Origin: Ferroplasma sp037442045
GTDB taxonomy: Archaea; Thermoplasmatota; Thermoplasmata; Thermoplasmatales; Thermoplasmataceae
Direction of reading: 5' to 3'
Assembly (NCBI RefSeq): GCF_037442045.1
Contig: NZ_JBBIRC010000001.1
Location: 1 to 58,002 of the forward strand
DNA length: 58,002 nt
The translations under genes and the position numbers were made by a program. Positions 8,389 through 18,015 of this stretch are shown here, one piece after another (the stretch's first letter is position 1; every line of letters begins with the position of its first letter). Under the pieces are notes generated by a model, which saw nothing but the letters and a program-made list of their open reading frames with translations, was not told the origin of the DNA and searched no databases.

Positions 8389-9813
8389 TTATCCTTTCAT
8401 TACTGCAACAGGAATGAGTTTTGCAACTGGCTTTGCTATTTTAGCGCCATATACAACTTTTATTACTTCATCAATATCTTTGTAGCTCTCAGGTGATTCC
8501 TCTATTATTGCTTTTTTTGTTGCGGCACGGAGGTATATGCCCTGTGATTTCAATTCCATTTCAACTCCTTCTGATGTGAATTGCTCATTTGCCCTTTTTC
8601 TGCTTAAAACCCTCCCTGCGCCGTGGCATGAGCTGGAAAAGGTTATTTCTTCATTGCCTGGCAAACCCACCATAACATATGATGGCCCTCCCATATTTCC
8701 AGGTATTATAACTGGATGCCCGGTCACATTGAAATAGCCTTCTAGGGCATGGGCAGGCATGGCCCTTGTAGCCCCTTTCCTGTGAACCATTAACTTTTTT
8801 TTATTGCCATTTACATTATGAGTTTCCACCTTTGCCATATTGTGTGCCAGGCTGTATACGGTTTCTATCCCCATGTTTTCGAATTCTGAGCCAAAGATTT
8901 TCTCAAAGGACTTTCTGATTTTATACGTAATAATCTGCCTGTTTACAAAGCCAAAATTTGCTGCCGCATTCATTGCATTTATATAATCTTCCCCGATTTT
9001 ACTATGTATATATGCCGATATTAGTTGTTTATCATCTTCATTTTTTACGCTATCGCTATCTTCATTCAGGCGCATAAGATAATCAGTAGCCACCTGATGC
9101 CCCAACCCTCTTGAACCGGTATGCACCATTACTGCAAGTTTTTTGCTGCTCATTCCAAATTTCTCTGCTGTACTTTGATCCATTAATGCATCTACTCTAT
9201 CTATTTCCAGGAAATGGTTTCCAGCACCAAGTGTACCAAGCTCATTTTTACCCCTTCTGGCAGCCTTTTCACTTACATTAGATATATTTGAAGGCATTTT
9301 TCCATTTTCCTCTGTTCTTTCCAGATCTTTTTTGGTTGCAAAACCCTTATTATATGCCCATTCAATGCCTGATGCCATTATTTCGTTTTCATCATCTTCA
9401 TTAATCCTGAAACTGGATTTATTGTCTATTCCGGCAGGTACATTTTTATATATTTCATCAAGCAGCAATTTTATTTTGCCTTTTGCTTCAGAATAATCAA
9501 TATCAGTCATTATAAGTGATACACCACAGTTTATATCATACCCAACACCGCCTGGAGAAATTATTCCAGTGTCATAATCAAATGCAGCCACACCTCCTAT
9601 TGGAAATCCATAGCCAAGATGAATATCTGGCATTGCCATGGAGCTTTTAACTATACCAGGCAAAGATGCAACATGCATTACCTGTTTTACTGGTTCATCA
9701 TCTGTAAAATTTGAAAGAAGTTTATCATTGATATAAATTGTTCCTGGAACTTTCATATTCCCGGTAACTGGAATTTCATACTGATATTCGCTGATTTTCT
9801 TAATTGGCAACAT
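8389..9813 (-). CDS. rtcB: RtcB tRNA-splicing RNA ligase
   Basis: 474 residues from ATG 9813; an in-frame TTG at 9867 would add 18. It joins 2',3'-cyclic phosphate or 3'-phosphate RNA ends to 5'-OH ends using GTP and Mn2+, healing spliced tRNA halves. Signature blocks are GGVGYDINCGV (metal Cys), GAGNHFLEI, HTGSRGLGHQV, MPAHALEGYF and SSCHGAGRVLSR with the GMP-accepting His. No intein is present. The 3' end faces the DAHP synthase gene across a 14-base gap, so this is a separate convergent unit. Confidence 0.95.
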   Translation of the reverse strand: MLPIKKISEYQYEIPVTGNMKVPGTIYINDKLLSNFTDDEPVKQVMHVASLPGIVKSSMAMPDIHLGYGFPIGGVAAFDYDTGIISPGGVGYDINCGVSLIMTDIDYSEAKGKIKLLLDEIYKNVPAGIDNKSSFRINEDDENEIMASGIEWAYNKGFATKKDLERTEENGKMPSNISNVSEKAARRGKNELGTLGAGNHFLEIDRVDALMDQSTAEKFGMSSKKLAVMVHTGSRGLGHQVATDYLMRLNEDSDSVKNEDDKQLISAYIHSKIGEDYINAMNAAANFGFVNRQIITYKIRKSFEKIFGSEFENMGIETVYSLAHNMAKVETHNVNGNKKKLMVHRKGATRAMPAHALEGYFNVTGHPVIIPGNMGGPSYVMVGLPGNEEITFSSSCHGAGRVLSRKRANEQFTSEGVEMELKSQGIYLRAATKKAIIEESPESYKDIDEVIKVVYGAKIAKPVAKLIPVAVMKG

Positions 9814-9907
9814 TTGTTCTAAATTGCATGGTTGGACATAACTGTTTTCCTGAGAATTTAAATGCAAATAAGAAAAATTAATAAAATAGTTAAGTAATTA
9901 GGGCTAA

Positions 9908-10150
9908 ATGGCAAAAATTTTTAACATTAAAAACTTTGACGAAAGAAAACAGTTCGAGATAAAACTTCAGATTGCACTGCTTAACAACACATTAAAAATT
10001 AAAGCCAATTCTAAAAACCCCGAAAAATATGATGAATATATTCAGGAACGCATTGAAAAAATGCGTGAAATTCTTGATACCACTGCAAAATTCAAAGTAA
10101 TGGATGGGGATAAAACTCTGTATAGTTCAGAAGTTATAGGAGAACTCTGA
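9908..10150 (+). CDS. Small hypothetical protein, 80 aa
   Basis: I do not recognise it. It is charged, with many Lys and Glu, has no membrane segment, and is predicted mainly helical in the first two thirds with a strand-like end (KFKVMDGDKTLYSSE). An AT-rich box (9873-9887) is centred about 27 bases before the ATG, which supports a real leaderless gene divergent from rtcB. No cysteines occur, so a zinc finger is excluded. Confidence 0.65.
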   Translation: MAKIFNIKNFDERKQFEIKLQIALLNNTLKIKANSKNPEKYDEYIQERIEKMREILDTTAKFKVMDGDKTLYSSEVIGEL

Positions 10151-10169
10151 ATAAATCAATTTAAAAAAT

Positions 10170-10179
10170 AATATATAAG
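10170..10179 (+). promoter_or_regulatory. Box A for the wHTH/GNAT pair
   Basis: AATATATAAG is centred about 24 bases upstream of ATG 10198 with no Shine-Dalgarno site between, the arrangement of a leaderless archaeal transcript. Confidence 0.55.
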
Positions 10180-10197
10180 TCCTTGTTATTTGTTATC

Positions 10198-10521
10198 ATG
10201 AATAATTACTCAATTTTTAAAGAAATCATGGAAAACATAGAAACTCTTGACCGCCACATGACCATAATTAAAACTCTGCTAAGGGAACAGCCGCTTGGAA
10301 TAATTAAAATGTCACAGCAGACAGGGATTCCGGAACATAAAATTAGATACTCTTTGCGTATTCTTGAACATACTGGAATTATAGAAGCTTCCCGTGAAGG
10401 TGCCATTCTTACATCTGATTTCATTGCAAATAAGGATCAGATACTGCAGGCTGCAAGGGAGAGCTCTGCCAGAATTGAGAGAATATATAAAGAATTGAAG
10501 GATATTCTGGAGTCGCCATGA
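10198..10521 (+). CDS. Winged-helix transcriptional regulator
   Basis: 107 residues from ATG 10198, chosen over TTG 10183 because of the box A spacing. The central part (about 20-70) has helix-turn-helix character: IIKMSQQTGIPEHKIRYSLR followed by a wing-like strand pair around GIIEASREGAILTSD. A C-terminal helix (about 80-105) may mediate dimerisation. The exact family and ligand are not clear. It overlaps the acetyltransferase start by four bases, so the two are one operon. Confidence 0.75.
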   Translation: MNNYSIFKEIMENIETLDRHMTIIKTLLREQPLGIIKMSQQTGIPEHKIRYSLRILEHTGIIEASREGAILTSDFIANKDQILQAARESSARIERIYKELKDILESP

Positions 10522-11048
10522 TGTTAAGGAGAAAAAAGCCGGCAGAAGATTATTACGTGAGAAGAGCTGTTCCAGCAGATGCCAGGGGAATAATAGAGTG
10601 TATGCAAAGCGTTATGGATGAAAAAATATATCTTGTCAGTGAATATTATTTGCTTACTGAAAGAGGGGAGCAGGAAAGGCTAAAAAATCGTGATGACCTT
10701 ACCCTTATTTGCGAAGTGAGTGAAAGAATAGTTGGAGTGACAACAATACAGAGAGGTATGTACAAAAAAAACAGGCATACTGCATCCCTTGGAATTGCAA
10801 TAAAAAAAGAATATCGCCATATGAATATGGGAAGCAGGATGATTAAAGAGGCGATTTCCTGGTCAAAACAACAGGGTATCGAGAAAATTAATCTGGAAGT
10901 GTTTTCCAGCAATACCAATGCAATAAAGGCTTACAGGAATATTGGCTTTCAGTATGAGGGTGTAAGAAAAAATCAGTTTCTTATTGGAGATAAATATGCT
11001 GATGATGTATTAATGACATATTTTACTTCAGAGTGGAATGAAGAATAA
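10518..11048 (+). CDS. GNAT-family N-acetyltransferase
   Basis: 176 residues. The acetyl-CoA fold is recognisable: the N-terminal strand YYVRRAVPADARGI, the core strand SLGIAIKKEYRHMNMGSRMI with the pyrophosphate-binding RHMNMGS loop, and the C-terminal NTNAIKAYRNIGFQYEG. It resembles the RimI/SpeG-like and YhhY-like proteins that acetylate protein termini, amino acids or polyamines. The substrate cannot be set from sequence. Its ATG lies inside the stop of the upstream regulator gene. Confidence 0.88.
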   Translation: MMLRRKKPAEDYYVRRAVPADARGIIECMQSVMDEKIYLVSEYYLLTERGEQERLKNRDDLTLICEVSERIVGVTTIQRGMYKKNRHTASLGIAIKKEYRHMNMGSRMIKEAISWSKQQGIEKINLEVFSSNTNAIKAYRNIGFQYEGVRKNQFLIGDKYADDVLMTYFTSEWNEE

Positions 11049-11094
11049 CGTCTGACATAAAGCTTTAAATTCATTCTATTTATTAGCAATTAAC

Positions 11095-12108
11095 ATGCGC
11101 ATGCTGAAAATCCGTAATATACTGTTCAGGGAGCTCCTTATATTCGTAGGTTTTACTGTGCTTTTATTCGTTTTATATAAATTTGTTCCAGAATCAATAA
11201 TAAGAAATGATTTTCCAGGAACCAGCATAAATGTTCTTGGGCTGCATAGAAATTATTTTTTCCAGTATTTTTATTTCCTGTATGCTCTGGTTACAGGACG
11301 TGTAGGCTATGTACATAGCCTGATTTACTCTGGTTCGGTAACAGGAGCTATATCATTGTTATTTCCTGAAACAGTTGTTTTTTTGATTCTTACTTTTGCC
11401 ATATCATATGAAGCCTCGTATATGATAGGATTCCATACAGGTACTGCATTCAAAACTGTGAAAAAATTGAGCATGAATATATTTCCACTTTTATTTTTAT
11501 ATCTTGGGGCTGGCCTTACTCTCCTTACCGTTTTTTCAGGATTGCTTGGCTGGTTCCCTTTCAGTGGCGTACTATCCAGCAGTTCTCTAGCTGAAAGCTG
11601 GATTTCCTATACGGGCAGGGATTTGTTTATCAGCTCACCAACAGATATAATAATAATTGATGGCATCATTCATAATTCCCCTGGAATACTCATTGATTAT
11701 TTCAAACATATAGCTCTTCCTTTCCTGGCACTTTTCATACCAACCACAATATACCTGAGCGTATACATAAGCCATGAAACTTCTATTGAATATAATAAAA
11801 ACTATATCAGATCCGGCATAACAAGAGATGCGTTCAGGGATAACTACACGGCATACATAAAAAGAGGGATAAAACCACGAATTCTGGAGGAGATAAAACC
11901 TGTATTTCTTATATTCATGGGTGGCATGGTCCTTGTTAGCTTTATATTTTCATATATGAATCTGGGCGAATTTACTGTATATTCATTCCTGAATTATGAT
12001 TTTGGCTTTATGGGGGGAGTCTACAGCCTATTTATGCTCGCGCTTATAATAATAGTGTTTGATGCCATTGTGGATATAATCAATGTGGGGGCAAAAAATG
12101 AAAATTAA
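11095..12108 (+). CDS. Peptide-type ABC transporter permease (DppB-like)
   Basis: 337 residues with about six membrane segments. The layout matches DppB/OppB permeases: TM1 near 12-30, a long loop, then a membrane block from about 95 on that carries the coupling region IRSGITRDAFRDNYTAYIKRGI, equivalent to the EAA loop. TTTAAAT at 11063-11070 precedes the ATG by about 27 bases. It starts a three-gene operon with a second permease and an ABC-ATPase-like protein. Confidence 0.82.
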   Translation: MRMLKIRNILFRELLIFVGFTVLLFVLYKFVPESIIRNDFPGTSINVLGLHRNYFFQYFYFLYALVTGRVGYVHSLIYSGSVTGAISLLFPETVVFLILTFAISYEASYMIGFHTGTAFKTVKKLSMNIFPLLFLYLGAGLTLLTVFSGLLGWFPFSGVLSSSSLAESWISYTGRDLFISSPTDIIIIDGIIHNSPGILIDYFKHIALPFLALFIPTTIYLSVYISHETSIEYNKNYIRSGITRDAFRDNYTAYIKRGIKPRILEEIKPVFLIFMGGMVLVSFIFSYMNLGEFTVYSFLNYDFGFMGGVYSLFMLALIIIVFDAIVDIINVGAKNEN

Positions 12109-12916
12109 CACAGGGCGCATGCTTGCAGTAATCAGTTCTGTAATTATTGCACTTTATCTGCTTGCATTCATTCTTGATCTTGTTGACCCGGGATATCTTG
12201 GTGTTCGCAGTCTGAGCAACCTGCTGATTTTCAGGAAAGGGCCTTCAATAATTCCGGCACCGCCTGTGCTTTCAAATGGCTGGAATGACTATATGGGCAC
12301 TACATACTATGGCATATTGCTGTTTCCTGCCCTGCTTGGTTCACTGAAATTTGACTTCACAGTTATGTTTGTGTCACTTGCTATTTCGGCTTCAGTAGGA
12401 ATTCTTATCGGCGGGTCTGCTGCAATTATTGGAAGAGGTTACAAAAAAATTATAGTTTATATTATGAAAATATTTTCCAGTGCGCCATATATACTTATCA
12501 TGCTTCTTATTCTTTACATAGTAAGGCCACTGGAAACGGGCATTATTATTGCAATTTCAACTGGATGGTTTCCCTTTTATGTTTTGAGGTCTTTAAACAT
12601 TTTTGAAACTAAATTAAAAAATAGAGAAAATTACAGCAATAAAAGATTATTATTGAATTTTTTGCCTTATTTTTTTACTGACATTGGTGCGATTACCGGG
12701 GTGGTTACAATAATAACCTATTTCGGTTTCTACTTCCGTAATCCTCTGGTCATCGATATAGGAAACATAATGTACCTTGATGGAAATGTGAATATCTTTC
12801 TTCTGTCTGGCGTATGGTGGATAGTGATTTTTCCACTTGCTTTTATAACTGTATTTATTTCTTTTACTGCTCTTTTAAGTTACGAACTGGGAGGGAAAGA
12901 TGATGCAAGAATATGA
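12098..12916 (+). CDS. Peptide-type ABC transporter permease (DppC-like)
   Basis: 272 residues from ATG 12098, which follows GTGGGGG and overlaps the first permease by 11 bases. The N-terminal TM (about 10-28) is followed by a loop containing DYMGTTYYGILLF, which resembles the DppC 'GTDxxGRD' region. The membrane core then follows. The EAA-type loop is poorly conserved. It pairs with the upstream DppB-like protein in the membrane. Confidence 0.8.
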   Translation: MKINTGRMLAVISSVIIALYLLAFILDLVDPGYLGVRSLSNLLIFRKGPSIIPAPPVLSNGWNDYMGTTYYGILLFPALLGSLKFDFTVMFVSLAISASVGILIGGSAAIIGRGYKKIIVYIMKIFSSAPYILIMLLILYIVRPLETGIIIAISTGWFPFYVLRSLNIFETKLKNRENYSNKRLLLNFLPYFFTDIGAITGVVTIITYFGFYFRNPLVIDIGNIMYLDGNVNIFLLSGVWWIVIFPLAFITVFISFTALLSYELGGKDDARI

Positions 12917-14054
12917 AAATAGTGACAGTTTATTATTATTCAATGATTTCTGTATTGAATCCGGAAAAAATGGTGGTATAAAAAATTTAAATCTGGAAAT
13001 TAAATCAAACTGTGATGTATTGCTGTATTCTGGAGAAGTAGATATATCCAAAATAACCGGCATATTTACATTTAATATATTTAATGATATTAAATTTTCT
13101 GGAAAACTACTTCACAAAGGGAGAGATATAATTGAGCTGGTCAATAAAATAAAAAAATTCAAAGTTAATGGCAACAGGATAGGCATACTAACTCGATTGA
13201 TAGATGATATATTTCCATTACCTGCGGACCCTTTAGAACTTTTGGATCCAGATTTAACTATTTCCGAACAGATACTTGGTTTTATTCCATACAGGACAAG
13301 AATTGAAGTTTTGAATGGAATAATAAGAAGGGAAATGATTAAACTCACTGAAATAAAGGAAATTATAAAAGAATTTGATTCTGCAGATGATAAGAAGACA
13401 TACGTGCTGAAAAAATCGATGGATTTTGGCATTTTACAGATTTACAGGAATATTTATGATATTCTTGATTCAGCGTCAGAAAACAGGGAAGATTTGATGG
13501 TTTCCTCTATAATTGCTGAAAAGAGTGGAGTCAATCTTGCTGATATAGTAGTTCTGAGAAATTATTACAGATACAGGATAGAATTTGACCTTTTACAGGG
13601 TGAGATTAACAGAAATAATATAGAAGAAAAAGATAATTCCAAACTTTATAAAAAACTTGCGGCCATTAAAAAAGAAACAAAAAGAACTTTTGACTTCACC
13701 GGGTTTAAACTTACAAGGCATTACAGTGAAAATATATTAAAAAATGAAATTCTTGCGCTTGTTAAAAACTACATGGAACTTATGGGCATTTCATTTAATC
13801 CTGATAACCTGGAAAGAGTTGCCGGCAACAGTAATATTTCTGATATTTATGGGATTCTGACATGTATTTCATTTCTTACAGACAAAAAGATGATGGTTAT
13901 TGACCTATCGGGTTATTCTTCAGAGGCCATGAATATTATAGAATATATAAAAAGATTAAAATCTGTACAGAATATGGCATGCCTTTACATTTGCACAAAC
14001 AAAGATATGTCAGAGAACAAAAATAAAATATTTGACAGGGTTATTTTTGCCTGA
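12900..14054 (+). CDS. ABC ATPase-like protein lacking nucleotide-binding motifs
   Basis: 384 residues; ATG 12900 or 12903 after GGGAGGG. Its position as third gene after two DppBC-like permeases is that of DppD. The fold is traceable: LNLEIKSNCDVLLYSGE matches the strand leading to Walker A, LLDPDLTISEQILGF matches the Q-loop region, and NPDNLERVAGNSNIS matches the area of the LSGGQ signature. KKMMVIDLSGYSSEA then matches Walker B and the D-loop. However, no GxxGxGKS exists, the signature is lost, Glu after Walker B is Leu, and the H-loop His is absent. A helical insert (about 160-290) is extra. It probably binds the permeases without hydrolysing ATP. Confidence 0.65.
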   Translation: MMQEYENSDSLLLFNDFCIESGKNGGIKNLNLEIKSNCDVLLYSGEVDISKITGIFTFNIFNDIKFSGKLLHKGRDIIELVNKIKKFKVNGNRIGILTRLIDDIFPLPADPLELLDPDLTISEQILGFIPYRTRIEVLNGIIRREMIKLTEIKEIIKEFDSADDKKTYVLKKSMDFGILQIYRNIYDILDSASENREDLMVSSIIAEKSGVNLADIVVLRNYYRYRIEFDLLQGEINRNNIEEKDNSKLYKKLAAIKKETKRTFDFTGFKLTRHYSENILKNEILALVKNYMELMGISFNPDNLERVAGNSNISDIYGILTCISFLTDKKMMVIDLSGYSSEAMNIIEYIKRLKSVQNMACLYICTNKDMSENKNKIFDRVIFA

Positions 14055-14057
14055 ATA

Positions 14058-16451
14058 TTACAGTGAAATTCTGTTGAATAAAACAATTCCATAACTGTTG
14101 ACAGCGCCATAACCTGGAATTATGTAGTCCTGCATGTACAATTTCATTGTAATTGATCTTGATGCATTTATATACATATAAGTGCCATTCAAAAGTGAAC
14201 TGACATTTCTGATATTTGTTTCATTATAATTTGCAGCAAGTTTTGATAAATTGTTATTTAATTCATTCATTAAAACAGATTGACTCCTGTTGCTTATATT
14301 ATAAAGATAATAACTGAATCCATTATTATAGGAATAAGTGTAATTCATGGTATTTCCCAGCTCATTATAATATAGTGATAAATTCGTAGTTTCTGGAATT
14401 GTAGTTTCATACACTGGCATTAGATTTGCGCCTGCTTTTTCGTACTGCTGCATAAAGGAAACTGGCACAACTTCTATTGGAAATGTAATGTTGCCTGTAC
14501 CTGCCATTTTCTCCAGATTGGTTTCAAATTCCGATAGATTTAGCCCGGAAACCAGAGGCGTTGTGAATAATGGTATTACCAGTGGTTTATATCTGTATGT
14601 AAGTACAGATGGGGTAACTGTAAGATTAAATTTATTTATCTCAGTTTTATTGCTTATGAAGGATTTCCACAGTTCCATGGCTTTTGTGGTATTGTGGCCT
14701 GGATATGCATACCAGAAGGCTTCTCTTACAGTTATATTGGAAAACAGGTTTTTGGGAAGGTTAGCACCTGCCACATATTTATCCAGGGCAGATATGTTGA
14801 CATTTGAATTGAAATCATACATAACAGAAAGATTGTATGTATCATTGTAAGGTTTTACACCAGTGATATATGAAATATATGGATATGTTTCCGGGAAAAG
14901 TGCAATCTGAGATGTATTAAATCTCATATCCTGGTAGATTGAAGAAATCTGGCTCTTATATGTGATTGTAACGGAATTAATTGTTGGAACACTGTAATTG
15001 GAGGTTCCTTTAAAATAAGGATTCCTTACAAGTGTAATATAATGCCCCGGAATATAAGATGCAACCTCGTAGGGGCCATCAGCAAATGTACTGTTCATTA
15101 CATAATTATTGCTGCGATTTTCAAAATATTTAAATCCTGATTGCGAAAATGTTAGATTTTCCCCCATGGATTTCAGGTATGATGCTGATGAAATAAATGT
15201 GCCGGGAGATGATAAAATGTTGAATACGGTATCGGAATTTATATTTTCTGTAAAGTTAAGAGTTATTGTGTTTGTTGTATTGCTGTATGTAATGGCTTTC
15301 ATTATGTTCGTATAATTCATGGTGTCATGGTAATTCCCTGGAAGCAGGTACTGTGCAAGGATCCATCCTGGAGTTTGCGGCTCCTTATTTTCCAGCATGA
15401 TGTCCATTAAAAGTGAATAATAAACATCATATGCTGTGACGGGCTTGCCATTCTGGAATTTAACATTATTGCTTATATTAAAAGTATAGTTATTTCCATT
15501 AATGCCATTGCCTTTAGCTGGCAGAGATGATGCTATTTCCGGGAAATAACTAGAATTGCCTTTTCCAATAAGAAGCTGCTCTGTATTGTAAAGTATTTCC
15601 AGATCTGCTCTTGAATATGCTTCTTGCGGGTTTAAATTCGTATATGGAGTTAAACTATCCATCACAATTGAATCACTTACTGTATTGATGTAAACTTTGG
15701 CATGTGGATTCACAGGAATGTCCATATAGTAATATGTTGTATAATTTTCAGTTCCATTTCCAGTAACTATTGCTAATTTCAGGGTATAATAGCCAGAAAA
15801 AAGGGTCAAATTGTAATCTACGCCAGAAACTGTAACGTTCATTGTCCTGTTCAGAGTCCCGTTTGTATAGATATAAAGCATCTGACTTAATATCTTGAAT
15901 GTTGAATTTGCTGGGCATCCCGAATTGCTGGTGTTTATGTTTGCAGTTGTATTTCCAAAAAATATATTTGAACTTGAAATCACCGGTGGACTGGATGTTT
16001 TCATAATTGTAATCATTCCGTTAGATGTTCTGTTTCCATTACTTAAACTTTCAACATATACAGGTATATATATATTGAAATTTTTTGAACCGGATGTAAA
16101 ATTTGCTTTATAATATATATAGTAAATTCCAGGGCTTGAATATAAATGACTTATTGTTACTGTATTACTGGTATAATTTAAAATCGTTTGGTTGTTGTCT
16201 CCCCAGTAAACTGTAAGTGTTTTATATGGCTCATTTGCTTTTAATGATAGTGTATAATTATCGCCTGCATAAAGATAATTTGGAGCGGTATTTACAGATA
16301 CATCTGGCGATATTTGTGTTGTGTGCAAAGCAGAGAGAACTATAAAAGATGAAAGTAGAAGTATTAAAACTATTATAACAGCATACCATTTTTTCCTGGT
16401 TGACCTTGGATTTTTCGGATATGTTTCTGGATCTGGCATGCCTGAATTCAT
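14058..16451 (-). CDS. Extracellular solute-binding protein, family 5 (peptide-type), with PKD-like domain
   Basis: 797 residues from ATG 16451; TTG 16472 is a weaker upstream option. After a basic stretch RSTRKK a single TM (about 23-42) anchors the protein, with no lipobox. Next comes a PKD-like beta domain (YWGDNNQT ... SSPGIYYIYY, about 55-120). The SBP_bac_5 domain follows, recognisable by VKFQNGKPVTAYDVYYSL and GPYEVASYIPGHYITLVRNPYFKG. Many N-x-T/S sequons suggest surface glycosylation. It converges on the ABC operon with a 3-base gap and probably feeds those permeases. Confidence 0.88.
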   Translation of the reverse strand: MNSGMPDPETYPKNPRSTRKKWYAVIIVLILLLSSFIVLSALHTTQISPDVSVNTAPNYLYAGDNYTLSLKANEPYKTLTVYWGDNNQTILNYTSNTVTISHLYSSPGIYYIYYKANFTSGSKNFNIYIPVYVESLSNGNRTSNGMITIMKTSSPPVISSSNIFFGNTTANINTSNSGCPANSTFKILSQMLYIYTNGTLNRTMNVTVSGVDYNLTLFSGYYTLKLAIVTGNGTENYTTYYYMDIPVNPHAKVYINTVSDSIVMDSLTPYTNLNPQEAYSRADLEILYNTEQLLIGKGNSSYFPEIASSLPAKGNGINGNNYTFNISNNVKFQNGKPVTAYDVYYSLLMDIMLENKEPQTPGWILAQYLLPGNYHDTMNYTNIMKAITYSNTTNTITLNFTENINSDTVFNILSSPGTFISSASYLKSMGENLTFSQSGFKYFENRSNNYVMNSTFADGPYEVASYIPGHYITLVRNPYFKGTSNYSVPTINSVTITYKSQISSIYQDMRFNTSQIALFPETYPYISYITGVKPYNDTYNLSVMYDFNSNVNISALDKYVAGANLPKNLFSNITVREAFWYAYPGHNTTKAMELWKSFISNKTEINKFNLTVTPSVLTYRYKPLVIPLFTTPLVSGLNLSEFETNLEKMAGTGNITFPIEVVPVSFMQQYEKAGANLMPVYETTIPETTNLSLYYNELGNTMNYTYSYNNGFSYYLYNISNRSQSVLMNELNNNLSKLAANYNETNIRNVSSLLNGTYMYINASRSITMKLYMQDYIIPGYGAVNSYGIVLFNRISL

Positions 16452-16541
16452 ATTTTGATAATATAAAAGCAAATAATTAATGTTTTCTAAAATAATAATG
16501 CTTTACGAAAAATAATATAAATGATTGTAGTATATTACTTA

Positions 16542-17624
16542 ATGACTGTAAAAGCTGTTGTTATGGCTGGGGGAAAAGGAACTAGACTTCGGCCAATAAC
16601 ATATTCTATTCCAAAGCCAGTAGTTCCTATAGCTGGCAAACCATGTATGCTTTATTTGCTTGATTCTTATTATAGTGCTGGAATAAAAGATATTATAGTA
16701 ACTACTGGATATAAATTTAGTTCTCTTATAACCAGCATAATCGAAAATAAACATAATGACCAGGCGATTCTATTTTCTGTAGAGGAAGAACCTGCGGGTA
16801 CAGCAGGAAGCGTAAAAATGGTTTCCAATTTTCTGGATGATACTTTTGTAGTTGGTAGTGGAGACATACTCTCAGATTTTAATATTGCTGAAATACTGGA
16901 TTTTCATAGAAAAAATAAGGCAATGATCACAATAGTTTTGACGGAAGTGGATGACCCATCCCAGTTCGGCATAGTTGAAATGGAAAACAATAAAATTGTG
17001 AGATTTCTGGAAAAACCTGGAAAAGATGAAACATTCTCAAATATAGCAAGTACCGGAATCTACGTTATTGAGCCTGAAATCCTTGATTATATTAATGATA
17101 TTCCCTATGATTTTGCCAGAGACCTCTTTCCAAACTTAATGAAGAACAATATAGATATATATGGTTATATGGGAAAGGGGGTATGGCTGGATACCGGTAG
17201 ACCCAATGATCTTATAACGGCCAACCAGATCATGGTAGAAAAGTATGGAAAATCTTATGAGGATGATTTCATAAAGGGCAAAAATATAATTCTTGATCTG
17301 ACTGGCATTCATGATGCTACAATTGAGAAATGTTACATAGGAAAAAATATTAAAATTATTGATGGAGTTAAAATAAAAAATTCTGCTGTATATGACAATA
17401 CAGTTCTTGAAAATAATGTAGAAATAATCAACTCACTATTAATGAGTAATGTAACTGTAAAGCCAAACACAAAAATTAAAAATTCAGTAATAATGAAAAA
17501 TTGCGTAATTGGAGAAGATTCAGAAATTATTGACAGCATAATTGCACCGGATATGGATATTAGAGGAAAATCAAGAATTTACAATGTTTCTCTTGCTTCT
17601 AAGGTTCTAGGAGATGAAATATAA
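16542..17624 (+). CDS. NDP-sugar pyrophosphorylase (mannose-1-P guanylyltransferase/GlmU-like)
   Basis: 360 residues from ATG 16542; a box A (TAATATAAAT, about 16510-16519) lies about 27 bases upstream. The nucleotidyltransferase domain has AGGKGTRLRPITYSIPKP at about 9-26 and the VGSGDILSDF metal-binding Asp near 110. The C-terminal part (about 255-360) shows hexapeptide-like repeats (KNIKIIDGVKIKNSAVYDNTVL) of a left-handed beta helix. It activates a sugar phosphate for polysaccharide or glycoprotein synthesis. The exact sugar is not determined by the sequence. Confidence 0.88.
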   Translation: MTVKAVVMAGGKGTRLRPITYSIPKPVVPIAGKPCMLYLLDSYYSAGIKDIIVTTGYKFSSLITSIIENKHNDQAILFSVEEEPAGTAGSVKMVSNFLDDTFVVGSGDILSDFNIAEILDFHRKNKAMITIVLTEVDDPSQFGIVEMENNKIVRFLEKPGKDETFSNIASTGIYVIEPEILDYINDIPYDFARDLFPNLMKNNIDIYGYMGKGVWLDTGRPNDLITANQIMVEKYGKSYEDDFIKGKNIILDLTGIHDATIEKCYIGKNIKIIDGVKIKNSAVYDNTVLENNVEIINSLLMSNVTVKPNTKIKNSVIMKNCVIGEDSEIIDSIIAPDMDIRGKSRIYNVSLASKVLGDEI

Positions 17625-18009
17625 TAAGAAGATATATTGCAATAAGTATGATTGCAGCTAATATAGATATATAAATGAGCCGCTTATCATTGCCAAATAT
17701 TATTGGTATCGGCCCGATCATAAGAAAACCTCCCATATGTGATTCTTTATGAGTTTTCTCAGAATCATAATCCTGATCTTGTTCATTAGTTTCCCTGTAT
17801 TTTTTATTTAATTCTTCTGGTATTGAAATAAATAACAGGATCATGCCGAAAAAAATTAGCATGAATGGAATTATTGCAAGTGGGCTGCTGCTAAGTATAA
17901 ATGGAATAAATAGAAATAAGCCTGCTTTTACAAGCCTATCAAAAGCCATTACAATTAAAATTAAAGCTCCAGATAAAATTAAAAGAATTCCAGTATACCG
18001 TATATTCAT
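17599..18009 (-). CDS. DUF131 family membrane protein
   Basis: 136 residues. It contains the DUF131 hallmark GGFLMIGPIPIIFGNDKR before a last TM. Hydrophobic segments lie at about 6-22, 28-60 (two) and 110-132. Function is unknown; the family occurs widely in euryarchaea. The coding end overlaps the convergent nucleotidyltransferase gene by 26 bases. It lies 6 bases downstream of the coiled-coil gene, so those two form one operon. Confidence 0.85.
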   Translation of the reverse strand: MNIRYTGILLILSGALILIVMAFDRLVKAGLFLFIPFILSSSPLAIIPFMLIFFGMILLFISIPEELNKKYRETNEQDQDYDSEKTHKESHMGGFLMIGPIPIIFGNDKRLIYISILAAIILIAIYLLIIFHLLEP

Positions 18010-18015
18010 CTTTAA

